Assembly: GCA_963530295.1 (NCBI GenBank)
Contig: CAUSCF010000014.1
Coordinates: 1-54,507, forward strand
DNA from: JABCPE02 sp963530295
Lineage (GTDB): Bacteria; Bacteroidota; Bacteroidia; Flavobacteriales; Weeksellaceae
Length of the DNA stretch: 54,507 nt
Direction of reading: 5' to 3'
Shown: positions 17,464-26,384 of the stretch, piece by piece
Layout: each line of letters begins with the position of its first letter
How positions within the stretch are numbered: position 1 is the stretch's first letter
Translations under genes and position numbers: made by a program
The notes under the pieces: model-generated
What the model was told of the DNA's origin: nothing
The model's database searches: none
The model's input: the letters and a program-made list of their open reading frames with translations, nothing else

Positions 17464-18018
17464 ATGTCAGTAAAAATTAGATTACAAAGACACGGAAAAA
17501 AAGGAAAACCTTTCTTTCACATTGTGGTAGCAGATTCTAGAGCAAGAAGAGATGGTAGATTCATCGCAAAACTTGGAACTTACAATCCTATCACTAATCC
17601 AGCAACTATCGAACTAGATGTGGATGCTGCGGTAAAATGGTTGAACAATGGTGCTCAGCCTACAGACACTGCTAGAGCTATCCTTTCTTACAAAGGTGCT
17701 CTTTACAAAAAACACCTTCAAGGAGGAGTTGCTAAAGGAGCTTTCAGTGAAGCTGAAGCTGAAAAAAGATTTAACACTTGGTTAGCTGAAAAAGAAGCTA
17801 AAATCCAAGGTAAAAAAGATGGTTTAGCAAAATCTAAAGATGATGCTAAAAAAGCTGCTTTAGAAGCTGAAAACAAAGCTAATGAAGCAAGAATCAACGC
17901 TAAAAAACAAGCTGAAGAAGAAGCAAAAGCTGCTGCTGAGGCTGCTGAAGCACCAGTAGAAGAAGCTCCTGCTGTAGAAGCAGAAGGAGATGCACCTGCT
18001 GAAGAAACTGAAGCTTAA
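17464..18018 (+). CDS. rpsP: Small ribosomal subunit protein bS16
   Basis: 184 residues. The first ~80 residues are bS16 (MSVKIRLQRHGKKGKPFFHIVVADSRARRDGRFI, then LGTYNP). The protein is about twice the length of the E. coli protein because of a C-terminal tail rich in Lys, Ala and Glu (about 100-184), predicted helical and then acidic. Such tails are usual in flavobacterial bS16. rimM follows after 13 bases, the same pairing seen in many bacteria. Confidence 0.97.
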   Translation: MSVKIRLQRHGKKGKPFFHIVVADSRARRDGRFIAKLGTYNPITNPATIELDVDAAVKWLNNGAQPTDTARAILSYKGALYKKHLQGGVAKGAFSEAEAEKRFNTWLAEKEAKIQGKKDGLAKSKDDAKKAALEAENKANEARINAKKQAEEEAKAAAEAAEAPVEEAPAVEAEGDAPAEETEA

Positions 18019-18031
18019 AAAGAACTTACCG

Positions 18032-18556
18032 ATGCAGAAAGAAGATTGCTATTTTTTAGGCAAAATTACTCGTAAGCACGGTCTTTCGGGAAATCTGATT
18101 TTGAAATTAGATACAGACCAACCCGAAATTTATAAAAAATTGGAATCAATATTCGTTGAAATCAACGGACTATTGGTTCCGTTTTTTATTGAGAAAATCA
18201 TTTGGAGCAAACAAGATTCTCTCAACATCCTTTTCAAAAACTCCTCTGAAGCACTGGTAGAACAGCTTATAGGCAAGAATGTATTTCTTCCGCTTTCTAC
18301 ACTTCCAAAATTGAGTGGAAATCAGTTTTATTATCACGAAGTTATTGGTTTTGAAATTTTAGAAAAAGATGGAAAAACCTGCGGAAACATCGTTTCTGTA
18401 AATGACCAGACCGCTCAACATTATTTCATTTTAGACTTGGCTCAGAAAGAAGTCATCATTCCTATCGTAAAAGAATGGATTTTAGAAGTAAATAGAGATG
18501 AAAAATTCATCAAAATGGAACTTCCAGAAGGGCTGATAGATGTTTTTCTTAACTAA
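18032..18556 (+). CDS. rimM: Ribosome maturation factor RimM
   Basis: 174 residues from the ATG at 18032; an earlier in-frame ATG at 17990 lies inside rpsP and is not needed. The protein opens with CYFLGKITRKHGLSGNLILKL, the RimM N-domain start, and has the PRC-barrel C-domain (YYHEVIGFEI, then ILDLAQKEVIIPIVKEWI). RimM helps assemble the 30S head near S19 and 16S helices 31/33b. It is cotranscribed with rpsP. Confidence 0.95.
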   Translation: MQKEDCYFLGKITRKHGLSGNLILKLDTDQPEIYKKLESIFVEINGLLVPFFIEKIIWSKQDSLNILFKNSSEALVEQLIGKNVFLPLSTLPKLSGNQFYYHEVIGFEILEKDGKTCGNIVSVNDQTAQHYFILDLAQKEVIIPIVKEWILEVNRDEKFIKMELPEGLIDVFLN

Positions 18557-18578
18557 AAAAGCCCCTTATTAAGGAGCT
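18552..18578 (-). terminator. Terminator of pdxH, containing the pdxH stop codon
   Basis: On the minus strand AGCTCCTTAATAAGGGGCT forms a hairpin (18578-18560) with one mismatch and is followed by five to six T. The pdxH stop TAA is the loop of the hairpin (18571-18569). It also lies just past the rimM stop. Confidence 0.75.
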
Positions 18579-19210
18579 AATCTTGATGTTTTCCACTTAC
18601 CATCTTGGAACTGATATACTATCCTGTCATGCAGACGGTTAGGTCTTCCCTGCCAAAATTCTATTTCATACGGCTTGGCAAGATACCCTCCCCAGTGTGG
18701 AGGTCGTGTCACTTCTTTCCCTTCGAATTCTTTTTCTAAATCTTGCAATTTTTGGGCTAAATATGCTTTGCTAGGGATTTCTTCGCCTTGTTCAGAAGCC
18801 CATGCGCCTAATCTACTTCCTCGTGGTCTCGATGCGAAATATTCATCCGACATCTCTGGCGAAACTTTTTCTAGTCTTGCTTTTATCATCACTTGGCGTT
18901 CCAAAGCCGGCCAAAAGAAATAGAGACAAGCCACCTTATTTTTGTCAATAGATTTCCCTTTTTTACTATTATAATTGGTATAAAACACAAAACCTTCTTT
19001 GCTGTAGCTTTTCAGAAGCATCGCTCTGGTTCTAGGGCAGCCGTCATCATCTATCGTAGAGAGAATCATAGCATTAGCCTCAAAAATATCACGATGTTTG
19101 TCTGCATCTGCAAACCATTCCTTGAAGTGTTCCATAGGATTTTCCTTTACTTCGTGGTCGTGAAGCTCGAACTGCTCGTAGACTTGGCGTTTGTCATGTA
19201 AGTTTTCCAT
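18569..19210 (-). CDS. pdxH: Pyridoxamine/pyridoxine 5'-phosphate oxidase
   Basis: 213 residues, normal length. PdxH oxidises PNP or PMP to pyridoxal 5'-phosphate with FMN and O2. The family blocks are present: RTRAMLLKSYSKEGFVFYTNYNSKKG (FMN binding, near 57-82), FFWPALERQVMIKARLEKVS, YFASRPRGSRLGAWASEQ, and the C-terminal PHWGGYLAKPYEIEFWQGRPNRLHDR with the SRLAP end. Single gene on the minus strand. Confidence 0.97.
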   Translation of the reverse strand: MENLHDKRQVYEQFELHDHEVKENPMEHFKEWFADADKHRDIFEANAMILSTIDDDGCPRTRAMLLKSYSKEGFVFYTNYNSKKGKSIDKNKVACLYFFWPALERQVMIKARLEKVSPEMSDEYFASRPRGSRLGAWASEQGEEIPSKAYLAQKLQDLEKEFEGKEVTRPPHWGGYLAKPYEIEFWQGRPNRLHDRIVYQFQDGKWKTSRLAP

Positions 19211-19364
19211 ATTTTAATATTTACAATTTATACTACAAAGGTAAGATTTAATTCCTACTCTTTGGGTTTGGATTTGATGTTTTTTCTTTATTAAAAAGAA
19301 AAAAATTCCTTTAAATCATTTTAAATTCTTAAATTTAGCCCATCAATTTAATTTTTTACTAAAA

Positions 19365-21488
19365 ATGAAACGACTATTTTTATTAGCTGCCTTCATTCTG
19401 AGTTTTATTCCAGCAAAAGCTGATGAAGGAATGTGGCTTATGATGCTTATCAAAAGGCTGAATGGCGTAGATATGCAGAAACAGGGGCTGAAACTGACCC
19501 CAGAGGAAATCTATTCAGTAAACAATTCTAGTTTGAAAGATGCCATCGTAAGTTTTGGCGGTTTTTGTACTGGAGAAATCGTGTCCAAAGAAGGACTTAT
19601 CTTTACCAACCACCACTGTGGATATGGCTCTATTGCTGCGCTTTCTACTCCACAGAAAGACCACTTGACCAATGGTTTCTGGGCGATGAATAAAAAAGAA
19701 GAACTTCACGCTAAAGACCTGTATGTGAGATTCTTAGTAAGAATGGGAGATGCTACAGAAAGAATAAACTCCAAGCTGAACAACCAAATGTCTGCAAGCC
19801 AGAGACAAGATATTATCAATCAAGAATTTAAAGCGATTGAAAAAGAAAATAGCGAAAACGGAAAATACTCTGTAGTTGTTCGTTCGTTCTTCAATGGAAA
19901 CGAGTTCTATTATTTTGTTTATCAAGACTATAAAGACATCAGATTAGTAGGAACGCCTACCAACTCTATTGGGAAATTCGGTGGAGATACAGACAACTGG
20001 GAATGGCCAAGACATACGGGAGACTTTGCAGTTTTCCGAGTGTATGCAGATGCTAACGGAAACCCAGCGGAATACTCTCCTAACAATGTTCCACTAAAAC
20101 CTAAACACCACCTGCCTGTTTCTCTAAAAGGTATCAAACCTAATGATTTCACGATGATTATGGGATATCCAGGGAGAACGAACAGATATTTGACTTCTTA
20201 TGGAATCAACCAATTGATTACCAAAGATTATCCAGCTTGGGTAGATGCTTCTAAAGCAACTATGGATGTGATGAAAAAATACATGGACAAAGACCAAGCC
20301 ATCCGTTTGGACTACGCAAGTTCTTACTCCAGCACGGCTAACTATTGGAAAAACAGAGCTGGAACAATAGAAGCGGTTTTGAAAAACAAAACAATCAACG
20401 CGAAACAAGATTTGGAAAAAGTATTCCAAGCGTGGGCTGATAAGCCAGAAAACAAAGCTACTTATGGTAATGTTCTGAAAGAAATAGAAGAATACTACGC
20501 AAAAACTAACGAAAGAAATGTAGAGCTGAACTATCTAAGACTGATGAGCAGAAGAGCAGCTTACATCAATATGCCGTATGTATTAGGAAACAAATTGGCT
20601 GTTTATGCTGACCAAGATGCTAATGGGAAGGCTGCTATGAAAGCAAAACTAATAAAAGAAGTGGAAAGCATCTACGAAGACTTTCATCCACAGGTAGAAG
20701 CTGACCTTTTCGTGACATTGCTTACACTTTATAAAAACAAAGTAGATATAAACCACCAATTGCCTATCATCAGATTTACTAATCCAAATGAATTTTCTCC
20801 TAGCGGTCTTTTTGATTCTAAAGAGAATGTTTTAAACTTTATCAACAATCCTAAAAAACGAATGTTGGAGAAAAACCCATTGTATCAGTTCTCTTCTATT
20901 TTAGTAGCTGAAGCTCAGATGATTGCCAATAAATACAAGCAAGACGAAGAGAAATTCGCAGAAAACACGAGACTTTTCTTGGACGGACTTAGAAAATCCC
21001 ACCCTAACAAGAAATTCTACCCTGACGCTAACTCTACTATGAGACTTACCTATGGTTCTGTGGACAAACTGCCTTTCAGAAAAGACAGAAAATACCACGG
21101 CGTGAAAGACAACTACTACACAGACCTTGCAGGAATGGTAGCTAAATACAAAAAAGGTGATGAGGAATTTGACCTTCCGCAAAGACTTCTTGACCTTCAT
21201 AAAAAGAAAGACTACGGACAATACAAAGACAAAAAAGGATACCTTCCAGTGAATTTCCTTTCTAATAATGATATCACAGGAGGAAACTCTGGTTCACCTA
21301 TCATCAATGCTGAAGGACACCTTATTGGTCTTGCTTTCGATGGAAACAGCGAAGCGCTGAGTGGAGATATCGTTTTCGAGCCTGCTCTACAAAGAACCAT
21401 CAATGTGGATGCTCGTTTTGTGCTTTGGGTAATTGACAAATTCGCTGGTGCTAAACACCTCATCGATGAAATGACAATTGTGGAATAG
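19365..21488 (+). CDS. S46 family dipeptidyl-peptidase (DPP7-like)
   Basis: 707 residues, full length for S46 exopeptidases, which release dipeptides from the N-terminus of peptides in the periplasm. Signal peptide ends at IPAKA (about 19). Catalytic His84 is in TNHHCGYGS, the aspartate in the RHTGDFAVFRVY block, and the serine in GGNSGSPI near residue 650. In the residue following the FD of GLAFDGN the family splits: Gly is found in DPP7 (hydrophobic P1) and Arg in DPP11 (acidic P1). Here it is Gly, so a DPP7-type specificity is inferred. It supports the amino-acid-based nutrition usual in this group. Confidence 0.95.
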   Translation: MKRLFLLAAFILSFIPAKADEGMWLMMLIKRLNGVDMQKQGLKLTPEEIYSVNNSSLKDAIVSFGGFCTGEIVSKEGLIFTNHHCGYGSIAALSTPQKDHLTNGFWAMNKKEELHAKDLYVRFLVRMGDATERINSKLNNQMSASQRQDIINQEFKAIEKENSENGKYSVVVRSFFNGNEFYYFVYQDYKDIRLVGTPTNSIGKFGGDTDNWEWPRHTGDFAVFRVYADANGNPAEYSPNNVPLKPKHHLPVSLKGIKPNDFTMIMGYPGRTNRYLTSYGINQLITKDYPAWVDASKATMDVMKKYMDKDQAIRLDYASSYSSTANYWKNRAGTIEAVLKNKTINAKQDLEKVFQAWADKPENKATYGNVLKEIEEYYAKTNERNVELNYLRLMSRRAAYINMPYVLGNKLAVYADQDANGKAAMKAKLIKEVESIYEDFHPQVEADLFVTLLTLYKNKVDINHQLPIIRFTNPNEFSPSGLFDSKENVLNFINNPKKRMLEKNPLYQFSSILVAEAQMIANKYKQDEEKFAENTRLFLDGLRKSHPNKKFYPDANSTMRLTYGSVDKLPFRKDRKYHGVKDNYYTDLAGMVAKYKKGDEEFDLPQRLLDLHKKKDYGQYKDKKGYLPVNFLSNNDITGGNSGSPIINAEGHLIGLAFDGNSEALSGDIVFEPALQRTINVDARFVLWVIDKFAGAKHLIDEMTIVE

Positions 21489-21506
21489 TTTTTTCATGAT
21501 AAATAT

Positions 21507-21541
21507 AAAAATCTACGGGAAATTTTCTCGTAGATTTTTTT
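21507..21541 (+). terminator. Terminator after the S46 peptidase gene
   Basis: AAAAATCTACGGGA pairs with TCTCGTAGATTTTT around a short loop (one G·T or mismatch position) and is followed by seven T. Confidence 0.8.
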
Positions 21542-21544
21542 ATG

Positions 21545-21552
21545 TATTTTTG
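21545..21552 (+). promoter_or_regulatory. TAnnTTTG (-7) box for the YkgJ-family gene
   Basis: TATTTTTG directly follows the terminator T-run and overlaps the first in-frame ATG (21542), which therefore cannot be the start if this box is used. Confidence 0.5.
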
Positions 21553-21571
21553 CGGAAATAATGAGCAGAAA

Positions 21572-22060
21572 TTGGATTTAGATTTTTATAAAAAACAAGC
21601 ACAAGCCAAACAAAAAGAACACAAAAAATTCTTAGACAATCTGAAAAAGAAACCGCCTAAGAACTTGGACTACATCACTTTGGACACTCACGAAGAGGTT
21701 TTCAGTGAGATAGACTGCCTCAGCTGTGCCAACTGCTGTAAGACCACAGGGCCGCTCTTTACAGAAAAAGACATAGAGCGGATTTCTAAACATTTACGCC
21801 TTTCTCCTGCTGATTTTGAGAAGAAATATCTCCGTATAGATGAAGACAATGACAAGGTGTTACAATGCCTGCCCTGCCCTTTTCTCGCAGAGGATAACAC
21901 CTGCCTTATCTACGATATACGCCCGAAAGCCTGCCGCGAATATCCACATACCGACCGCAAGAAAATCTATCAAATCAATCATCTCACGATTAAAAACACC
22001 ATCATCTGCCCTGCCGCCTATCTCTTCGTAGAGAAAATGATGAAAAGAATGCAGAAATGA
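21572..22060 (+). CDS. YkgJ family cysteine-cluster protein
   Basis: 162 residues from TTG 21572, or 172 from ATG 21542. I prefer 21572 because the ATG overlaps a good -7 box and the residues before LDLDFYKKQAQAKQKEHKKF look non-native. The cysteine cluster is visible as CLSCANCCK, then LQCLPCPF, NTCLIYDIRPKACREYPH and a later IICPAA. This is the zinc/iron-sulfur binding pattern of the YkgJ/FliB-like family. Function is unknown. A single gene with its own promoter between two terminators. Confidence 0.88.
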   Translation: MDLDFYKKQAQAKQKEHKKFLDNLKKKPPKNLDYITLDTHEEVFSEIDCLSCANCCKTTGPLFTEKDIERISKHLRLSPADFEKKYLRIDEDNDKVLQCLPCPFLAEDNTCLIYDIRPKACREYPHTDRKKIYQINHLTIKNTIICPAAYLFVEKMMKRMQK

Positions 22061-22137
22061 TGCTTTACTAAACCTTATCAATAATAACTATTGATATAGT
22101 TTATGTATTCTATTTTTTTCATTTTAATTTTTTATTG

Positions 22138-22145
22138 TATATTTG
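22138..22145 (+). promoter_or_regulatory. TAnnTTTG (-7) box for the secreted protein gene at 22165
   Basis: TATATTTG lies 19 bases upstream of ATG 22165. It also overlaps an alternative upstream in-frame start at 22135, which argues for the later start. Confidence 0.5.
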
Positions 22146-22164
22146 CTACCTTAAATTTACACTT

Positions 22165-22992
22165 ATGACAAATAAAATTTTACTATTAGGTTTATTATTG
22201 GGAGGAGTATCTATAAATGCCCAAAACATCAATGAAACCAATGCCGCTGGCAAAACAAAACAAAAAGTAGGAATCAATACCACTATTCCTACAAGAACTT
22301 TGACTATAAAAAACTCTACTGCTGACAAAGGAAAACCTGTTCTTAGGCTGGTAGATGCACCTATATATAGCAAGAATGTTCGTTCTGATATGGATGCTGA
22401 CTTAGGTGGAAATACAGCAACTACTACCAATTACACAGATTACAGACCTCTTGTAGTAGATAAAGTAGGTGATGTATACCAAGGGCTTCCTATCAATAAT
22501 ATGAGTATCCTTACTCTTACTATTAGTAATGTAAATGGAGACTATATCAGAAAGTTTGATACAGGAATTGATTATAAAAAATATGCTGTAGCCATTATGA
22601 ATGCTATATTCAAAATGCCAGATCCTGGAGCTGGTAAAATAGTAATGATGAGAGCTGGTAATGGAGTTATTCCTAGTGTAGATTTCGGTGGTGGTAAGTA
22701 TGGTGTTACAACTGCCCCTGCTACAGTACTATTAAAGAAAACCCAACTTACTAATAACTGGGAAATATATGCGGATTATCCTAACATAGGATCCTATGAG
22801 TTTTCTTTAGGAAGTACTAGTGCTGGAAATGTAGTAAATGGTACTTGGGTAATTACTCTATTGGTAGGTAAAAGAGATGCTGTTAATTTCACAGAGCTTA
22901 ACTTTAATCAAGGAGGTTCTGCTGAAGGAATAGGAAATAGTAATACAACTTATGCAACCCAATTACAAGATTTCCTACAAAAATTAGAATAA
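22165..22992 (+). CDS. Secreted hypothetical protein with VGINTT motif
   Basis: 275 residues from ATG 22165. Signal peptide MTNKILLLGLLLGGVSINAQ. Soon after comes VGINTTIPTRTLTIKNST, the short beta motif ('VGIN/GTxxPxxxLxV') that begins many flavobacterial surface or tail-fibre-like proteins. The rest is predicted beta-rich with few charged residues and no recognised catalytic motif. No sorting (CTD) domain of the type IX secretion system is evident at the C-terminus. Monocistronic, between its own promoter and terminator. Function unknown. Confidence 0.75.
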   Translation: MTNKILLLGLLLGGVSINAQNINETNAAGKTKQKVGINTTIPTRTLTIKNSTADKGKPVLRLVDAPIYSKNVRSDMDADLGGNTATTTNYTDYRPLVVDKVGDVYQGLPINNMSILTLTISNVNGDYIRKFDTGIDYKKYAVAIMNAIFKMPDPGAGKIVMMRAGNGVIPSVDFGGGKYGVTTAPATVLLKKTQLTNNWEIYADYPNIGSYEFSLGSTSAGNVVNGTWVITLLVGKRDAVNFTELNFNQGGSAEGIGNSNTTYATQLQDFLQKLE

Positions 22993-23006
22993 AAACAATC
23001 AAAATA

Positions 23007-23043
23007 CAAAAAAAACACTCTCCATTCAGAGGGTGTTTTTTTG
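23007..23043 (+). terminator. Terminator after the 22165 gene
   Basis: AAAAAACACTCTC pairs with GAGGGTGTTTTTT (one G·T) around a CATTCA loop, followed by a T-run. Its TTTG end is also the -33 element of the next promoter. Confidence 0.85.
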
Positions 23044-23075
23044 TATAGAATATTAAACTAAAATCCTTATTTTTG
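23040..23075 (+). promoter_or_regulatory. glyS promoter (TTTG-N24-TATTTTTG)
   Basis: TTTG (23040-23043) sits in the T-tail of the preceding terminator and TATTTTTG (23068-23075) lies 16 bases before the glyS ATG. The 5' leader would be only about 10 bases. Confidence 0.6.
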
Positions 23076-23091
23076 CATAAATTTTTTAACG

Positions 23092-24633
23092 ATGGCAAAG
23101 CAAGAAGATGTTTTTAAGAAAGTGATTTCTCATGCCAAGGAGTACGGATTTATTTTCCCTTCCAGTGAGATTTATGACGGACTTTCTGCAATATACGACT
23201 ACGGACAAAATGGTATAGAACTAAAAAACAACATCAAACAATATTGGTGGAAAGCGATGATTCAGCTCAATGAAAACATTGTAGGGCTGGATAGTGCTAT
23301 CTTTATGCACCCTACCATTTGGAAAGCGAGCGGGCATGTGGATGCCTTCAACGATCCACTGATAGACAATAAGGACAGCAAAAAGCGTTTCCGTGCCGAT
23401 GTTTTGATAGAAGACTACTGTGCAAAACTAGAAGACAAAGCCCAAAAAGAAATAGAAAAGGCTAAAAAACGCTTCGGAGAGGCTTTTGATGAGGCTCAGT
23501 TCATTTCAACGAATCCAAAAGTATTAGAATACCGCGAAAAACAAAAAAACATTCTTTCCCGAATGGCTAAATCGCTGGACAATAACGACCTAGCTGATGT
23601 AAAAGCCCTGATAGAAGAGTTGGAAATAGCTGACCCAGACACTGGCTCTAAAAACTGGACGGAAGTAAGACAGTTTAACCTGATGTTCGGGACTAAATTA
23701 GGTGCTGCTGCCGAGAACGCGATGGACCTTTACCTTCGTCCAGAAACGGCGCAAGGGATTTTTGTGAACTACCTCAATGTTCAGAAAACTTCACGCCACA
23801 AACTTCCTTTCGGGATTGCTCAGATTGGTAAGGCATTTAGAAATGAGATTGTTGCGAGACAGTTTATTTTCAGAATGAGAGAATTTGAACAAATGGAAAT
23901 GCAGTTTTTCGTGCCGCCAGGAACGGAACTGAAATTCTATGAAGAATGGAAACAAAAGAGACTAAACTGGCACCTTGCCCTTGGTCTTGGCGAAGAAAAC
24001 TATAAATTCCACGACCACGAAAAACTAGCTCACTATGCCAATGCAGCAGCGGATATAGAATTCAGATTCCCATTTGGGTTTAAAGAATTGGAAGGAATTC
24101 ACTCCAGAACGGATTTTGACCTTTCTGCTCACGAAAGATATTCAGGGAAAAAATTACAATATTTTGACCCAGAAAGAAACGAAAGCTATGTTCCGTATGT
24201 GGTGGAAACTTCGGTAGGGTTAGACCGATTATTTCTAGCTCTATTCTCTCACTGCCTGAAAGATGAAGTCTTGGAAGATGGTTCAGAGAGAACGGTATTG
24301 TCCTTGCCACCTGCCCTAGCTCCTGTAAAAGCAGCTATCTTACCGCTGATGAAAAAAGATGGAATGGGAGAATATGCGGAAAAAATATTCAATGATTTGA
24401 AATATGATTTCAATCTTATCTATGAAGACAAAGACAGCATTGGTAAGCGATACAGAAGACAGGATGCCATAGGAACGCCTTTCTGTATTACCATAGACCA
24501 TGACACCCTGACTGACCACACGGTAACGATAAGACACCGCGATACTATGGAGCAGGAGCGTGTAGCGGTTTCTGAACTGAGACAAATCATAGACAACAAA
24601 GTGAATTTCAGAAACTTACTTAGTAAGATTTAA
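23092..24633 (+). CDS. glyS: Glycine--tRNA ligase (single-chain, alpha2 type)
   Basis: 513 residues, the homodimeric class II enzyme, not the bacterial alpha2beta2 form. Starts EDVFKKVISHAKEYGFIFPSSEIYDG. Class II motif 2 is in GKAFRNEIVARQFIFRMREFEQMEMQFF and motif 3 near SVGLDRLFLALF; an insertion (about 90-180) is as in other bacterial GlyRS of this type. The C-terminal anticodon-binding domain starts near LPPALAPVKAAILPL. It charges tRNA-Gly. Monocistronic. Confidence 0.97.
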   Translation: MAKQEDVFKKVISHAKEYGFIFPSSEIYDGLSAIYDYGQNGIELKNNIKQYWWKAMIQLNENIVGLDSAIFMHPTIWKASGHVDAFNDPLIDNKDSKKRFRADVLIEDYCAKLEDKAQKEIEKAKKRFGEAFDEAQFISTNPKVLEYREKQKNILSRMAKSLDNNDLADVKALIEELEIADPDTGSKNWTEVRQFNLMFGTKLGAAAENAMDLYLRPETAQGIFVNYLNVQKTSRHKLPFGIAQIGKAFRNEIVARQFIFRMREFEQMEMQFFVPPGTELKFYEEWKQKRLNWHLALGLGEENYKFHDHEKLAHYANAAADIEFRFPFGFKELEGIHSRTDFDLSAHERYSGKKLQYFDPERNESYVPYVVETSVGLDRLFLALFSHCLKDEVLEDGSERTVLSLPPALAPVKAAILPLMKKDGMGEYAEKIFNDLKYDFNLIYEDKDSIGKRYRRQDAIGTPFCITIDHDTLTDHTVTIRHRDTMEQERVAVSELRQIIDNKVNFRNLLSKI

Positions 24634-24637
24634 TAAT

Positions 24638-24667
24638 AAAAAAAGCAGGAAATATTTCCTGCTTTTT
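24638..24667. terminator. Bidirectional terminator between glyS and clpX
   Basis: AAAAAGCAGGAAA pairs perfectly with TTTCCTGCTTTTT over a short AT loop, with A- and T-runs on the two sides. Confidence 0.9.
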
Positions 24668-24686
24668 GTTTTTAAATATTTGAATA

Positions 24687-25877
24687 TTAAAATTCTATTT
24701 TGCTTTCATCTATGACTAATGAACCTCCGAGCTGGTCTATGTCATACATGTATTTTTCCAAAACTTTTTCGGTCGTTCCTCTCAGTCCTCTCGCTCCCAA
24801 ACCTTTTTCCATCGTTTCTTTTACTATTTTTTGTAAAGCGCCTTCGGTGAAACTCAGCTCCACGCCATCTAGTCTGAATAGTTCTATAAACTGGTTGATG
24901 ATAGAATTTTTAGGCTCACTTAGGATTCTCAGCATAGTTGCTTCATCTAGTTTATCCAAATGAGTCACGATAGGAAAACGCCCCAAAAGTTCTGGGATAA
25001 GACCAAAATTCCTCAAATCCGTAGCATCCAATTTATCTAAAATATAGGAATCATCTTCCACCTTATTCGTCTTCTCCGAACTGAAACCTATCGCCTGCTT
25101 GTTCATTCTTCGTTCGATGATTTCTTTGATACCATCAAACGCTCCTCCTGCGATGAATAGGATATTCTGGGTATTTACCTGAATGTATTTTTGGTCTGGG
25201 TGCTTTCTCCCTCCTTGTGGCGGCACATTTACGATGCTTCCTTCTAAAAGTTTCAAAAGCCCCTGCTGAACGCCTTCTCCAGATACATCACGAGTCAAAC
25301 TCGGATTATCCGATTTTCTAGCGATTTTATCTATTTCATCTATAAAAACGATGCCTCTTTCGGCTTTTTCCACATCATAGTCAGACACCATAAGCAGTCT
25401 GGACAGAATACTTTCCACATCCTCCCCTACATAGCCCGCCTCTGTAAGAACCGTAGCATCTACGATACAGAACGGAACTTCCAGCTGTCTAGCGATAGTT
25501 TTAGCCAAGAGCGTTTTTCCTGTTCCTGTCTCTCCCACCATGATGATGTTAGATTTTTCTATCTCTACAGATTTATTTTCATCTGCATTGTGAGCCAGTC
25601 TTTTGTAATGATTATAAACCGCTATTGAAAGCTGTTTTTTCGCTTGGTCCTGCCCTATTACATATTCATCCAAAAATTCCTTGATTTCTCTTGGTTTCTT
25701 TAGCTGAGCTGAAGTTTTTACAGATGAATGATTTTTATTTTCTTGCTCGTCAGTCTCTTTCACTATGGTGTGAGCCTGCTCTATACAGTAGTTGCAAATA
25801 AACCCATTCTGACCAGAGACCAAAACAGATACCTCATTCTTATTTCTTCCACAAAAGGAACATTGGTTAGGATTCAT
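24687..25877 (-). CDS. clpX: ATP-dependent Clp protease ATP-binding subunit ClpX
   Basis: 396 residues. The N-terminal zinc-binding domain has Cys6, Cys9, Cys28 and Cys31. The AAA+ domain has Walker A GETGTGKT (near 115), the pore loop GYVGEDVE, Walker B FIDEID and the RKHPDQKYIQV region. ClpX unfolds substrates for ClpP; clpP is not in the window. The C-terminus (GARGLRGTTEKVLEKYMYD) is the usual end, slightly shorter than E. coli ClpX. Confidence 0.97.
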   Translation of the reverse strand: MNPNQCSFCGRNKNEVSVLVSGQNGFICNYCIEQAHTIVKETDEQENKNHSSVKTSAQLKKPREIKEFLDEYVIGQDQAKKQLSIAVYNHYKRLAHNADENKSVEIEKSNIIMVGETGTGKTLLAKTIARQLEVPFCIVDATVLTEAGYVGEDVESILSRLLMVSDYDVEKAERGIVFIDEIDKIARKSDNPSLTRDVSGEGVQQGLLKLLEGSIVNVPPQGGRKHPDQKYIQVNTQNILFIAGGAFDGIKEIIERRMNKQAIGFSSEKTNKVEDDSYILDKLDATDLRNFGLIPELLGRFPIVTHLDKLDEATMLRILSEPKNSIINQFIELFRLDGVELSFTEGALQKIVKETMEKGLGARGLRGTTEKVLEKYMYDIDQLGGSLVIDESKIEF

Positions 25878-25947
25878 CTATTTCTTTTTTGTTTTTATGA
25901 ATAAATAAACTCCAATAAGAATTTATTGAAGTTTGTAATTTTAGTGA

Positions 25948-26337
25948 TTATTGCCCTGTTATTGCTTTTCGAATTTCTCTGAATTCCTCTTCTGTGAATT
26001 TCAGTTTTTCATTAGTAAAATTCAAATCTTTGATTTCGTTGATAGGAACGAGGTGAATATGCGTGTGCGGAACTTCCAGCCCTACTACGGCTACACCCAC
26101 TTTCACGCACGGAATCGCAGCTTTTACTTTTTTGGCTACTTCTTGCGCGAATGCCCAGAGCCTTTTATGCTCCTCTGCTTCCATATCAAAAATAAAATCC
26201 ACTTCTTTTTTAGGAATTACCAATGTATGCCCTTTGGCTATCGGCATAATATCTAAAAACGCCAAATGATGCTCATCCTCTGCTATCTTGTAGCACGGAA
26301 TTTCGCCATTGATTATTTTTGTGAAAATTGAAGCCAT
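25948..26337 (-). CDS. HIT family protein
   Basis: 129 residues. The histidine triad HTHIHLVP is at about 92-99, after VGLEVP, and the start SIFTKIINGEIPCYKIAEDEHHLAFLDI is the standard Hint-type N-terminus. These proteins hydrolyse nucleoside phosphoramidates or adenylated amines. It lies 47 bases after greA on the same strand, so the two probably form one unit. Confidence 0.95.
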   Translation of the reverse strand: MASIFTKIINGEIPCYKIAEDEHHLAFLDIMPIAKGHTLVIPKKEVDFIFDMEAEEHKRLWAFAQEVAKKVKAAIPCVKVGVAVVGLEVPHTHIHLVPINEIKDLNFTNEKLKFTEEEFREIRKAITGQ

Positions 26338-26384
26338 TTTATTGATTATTAAGGTTTTACTATTTATTTAGTTCAGCCAAAAGA

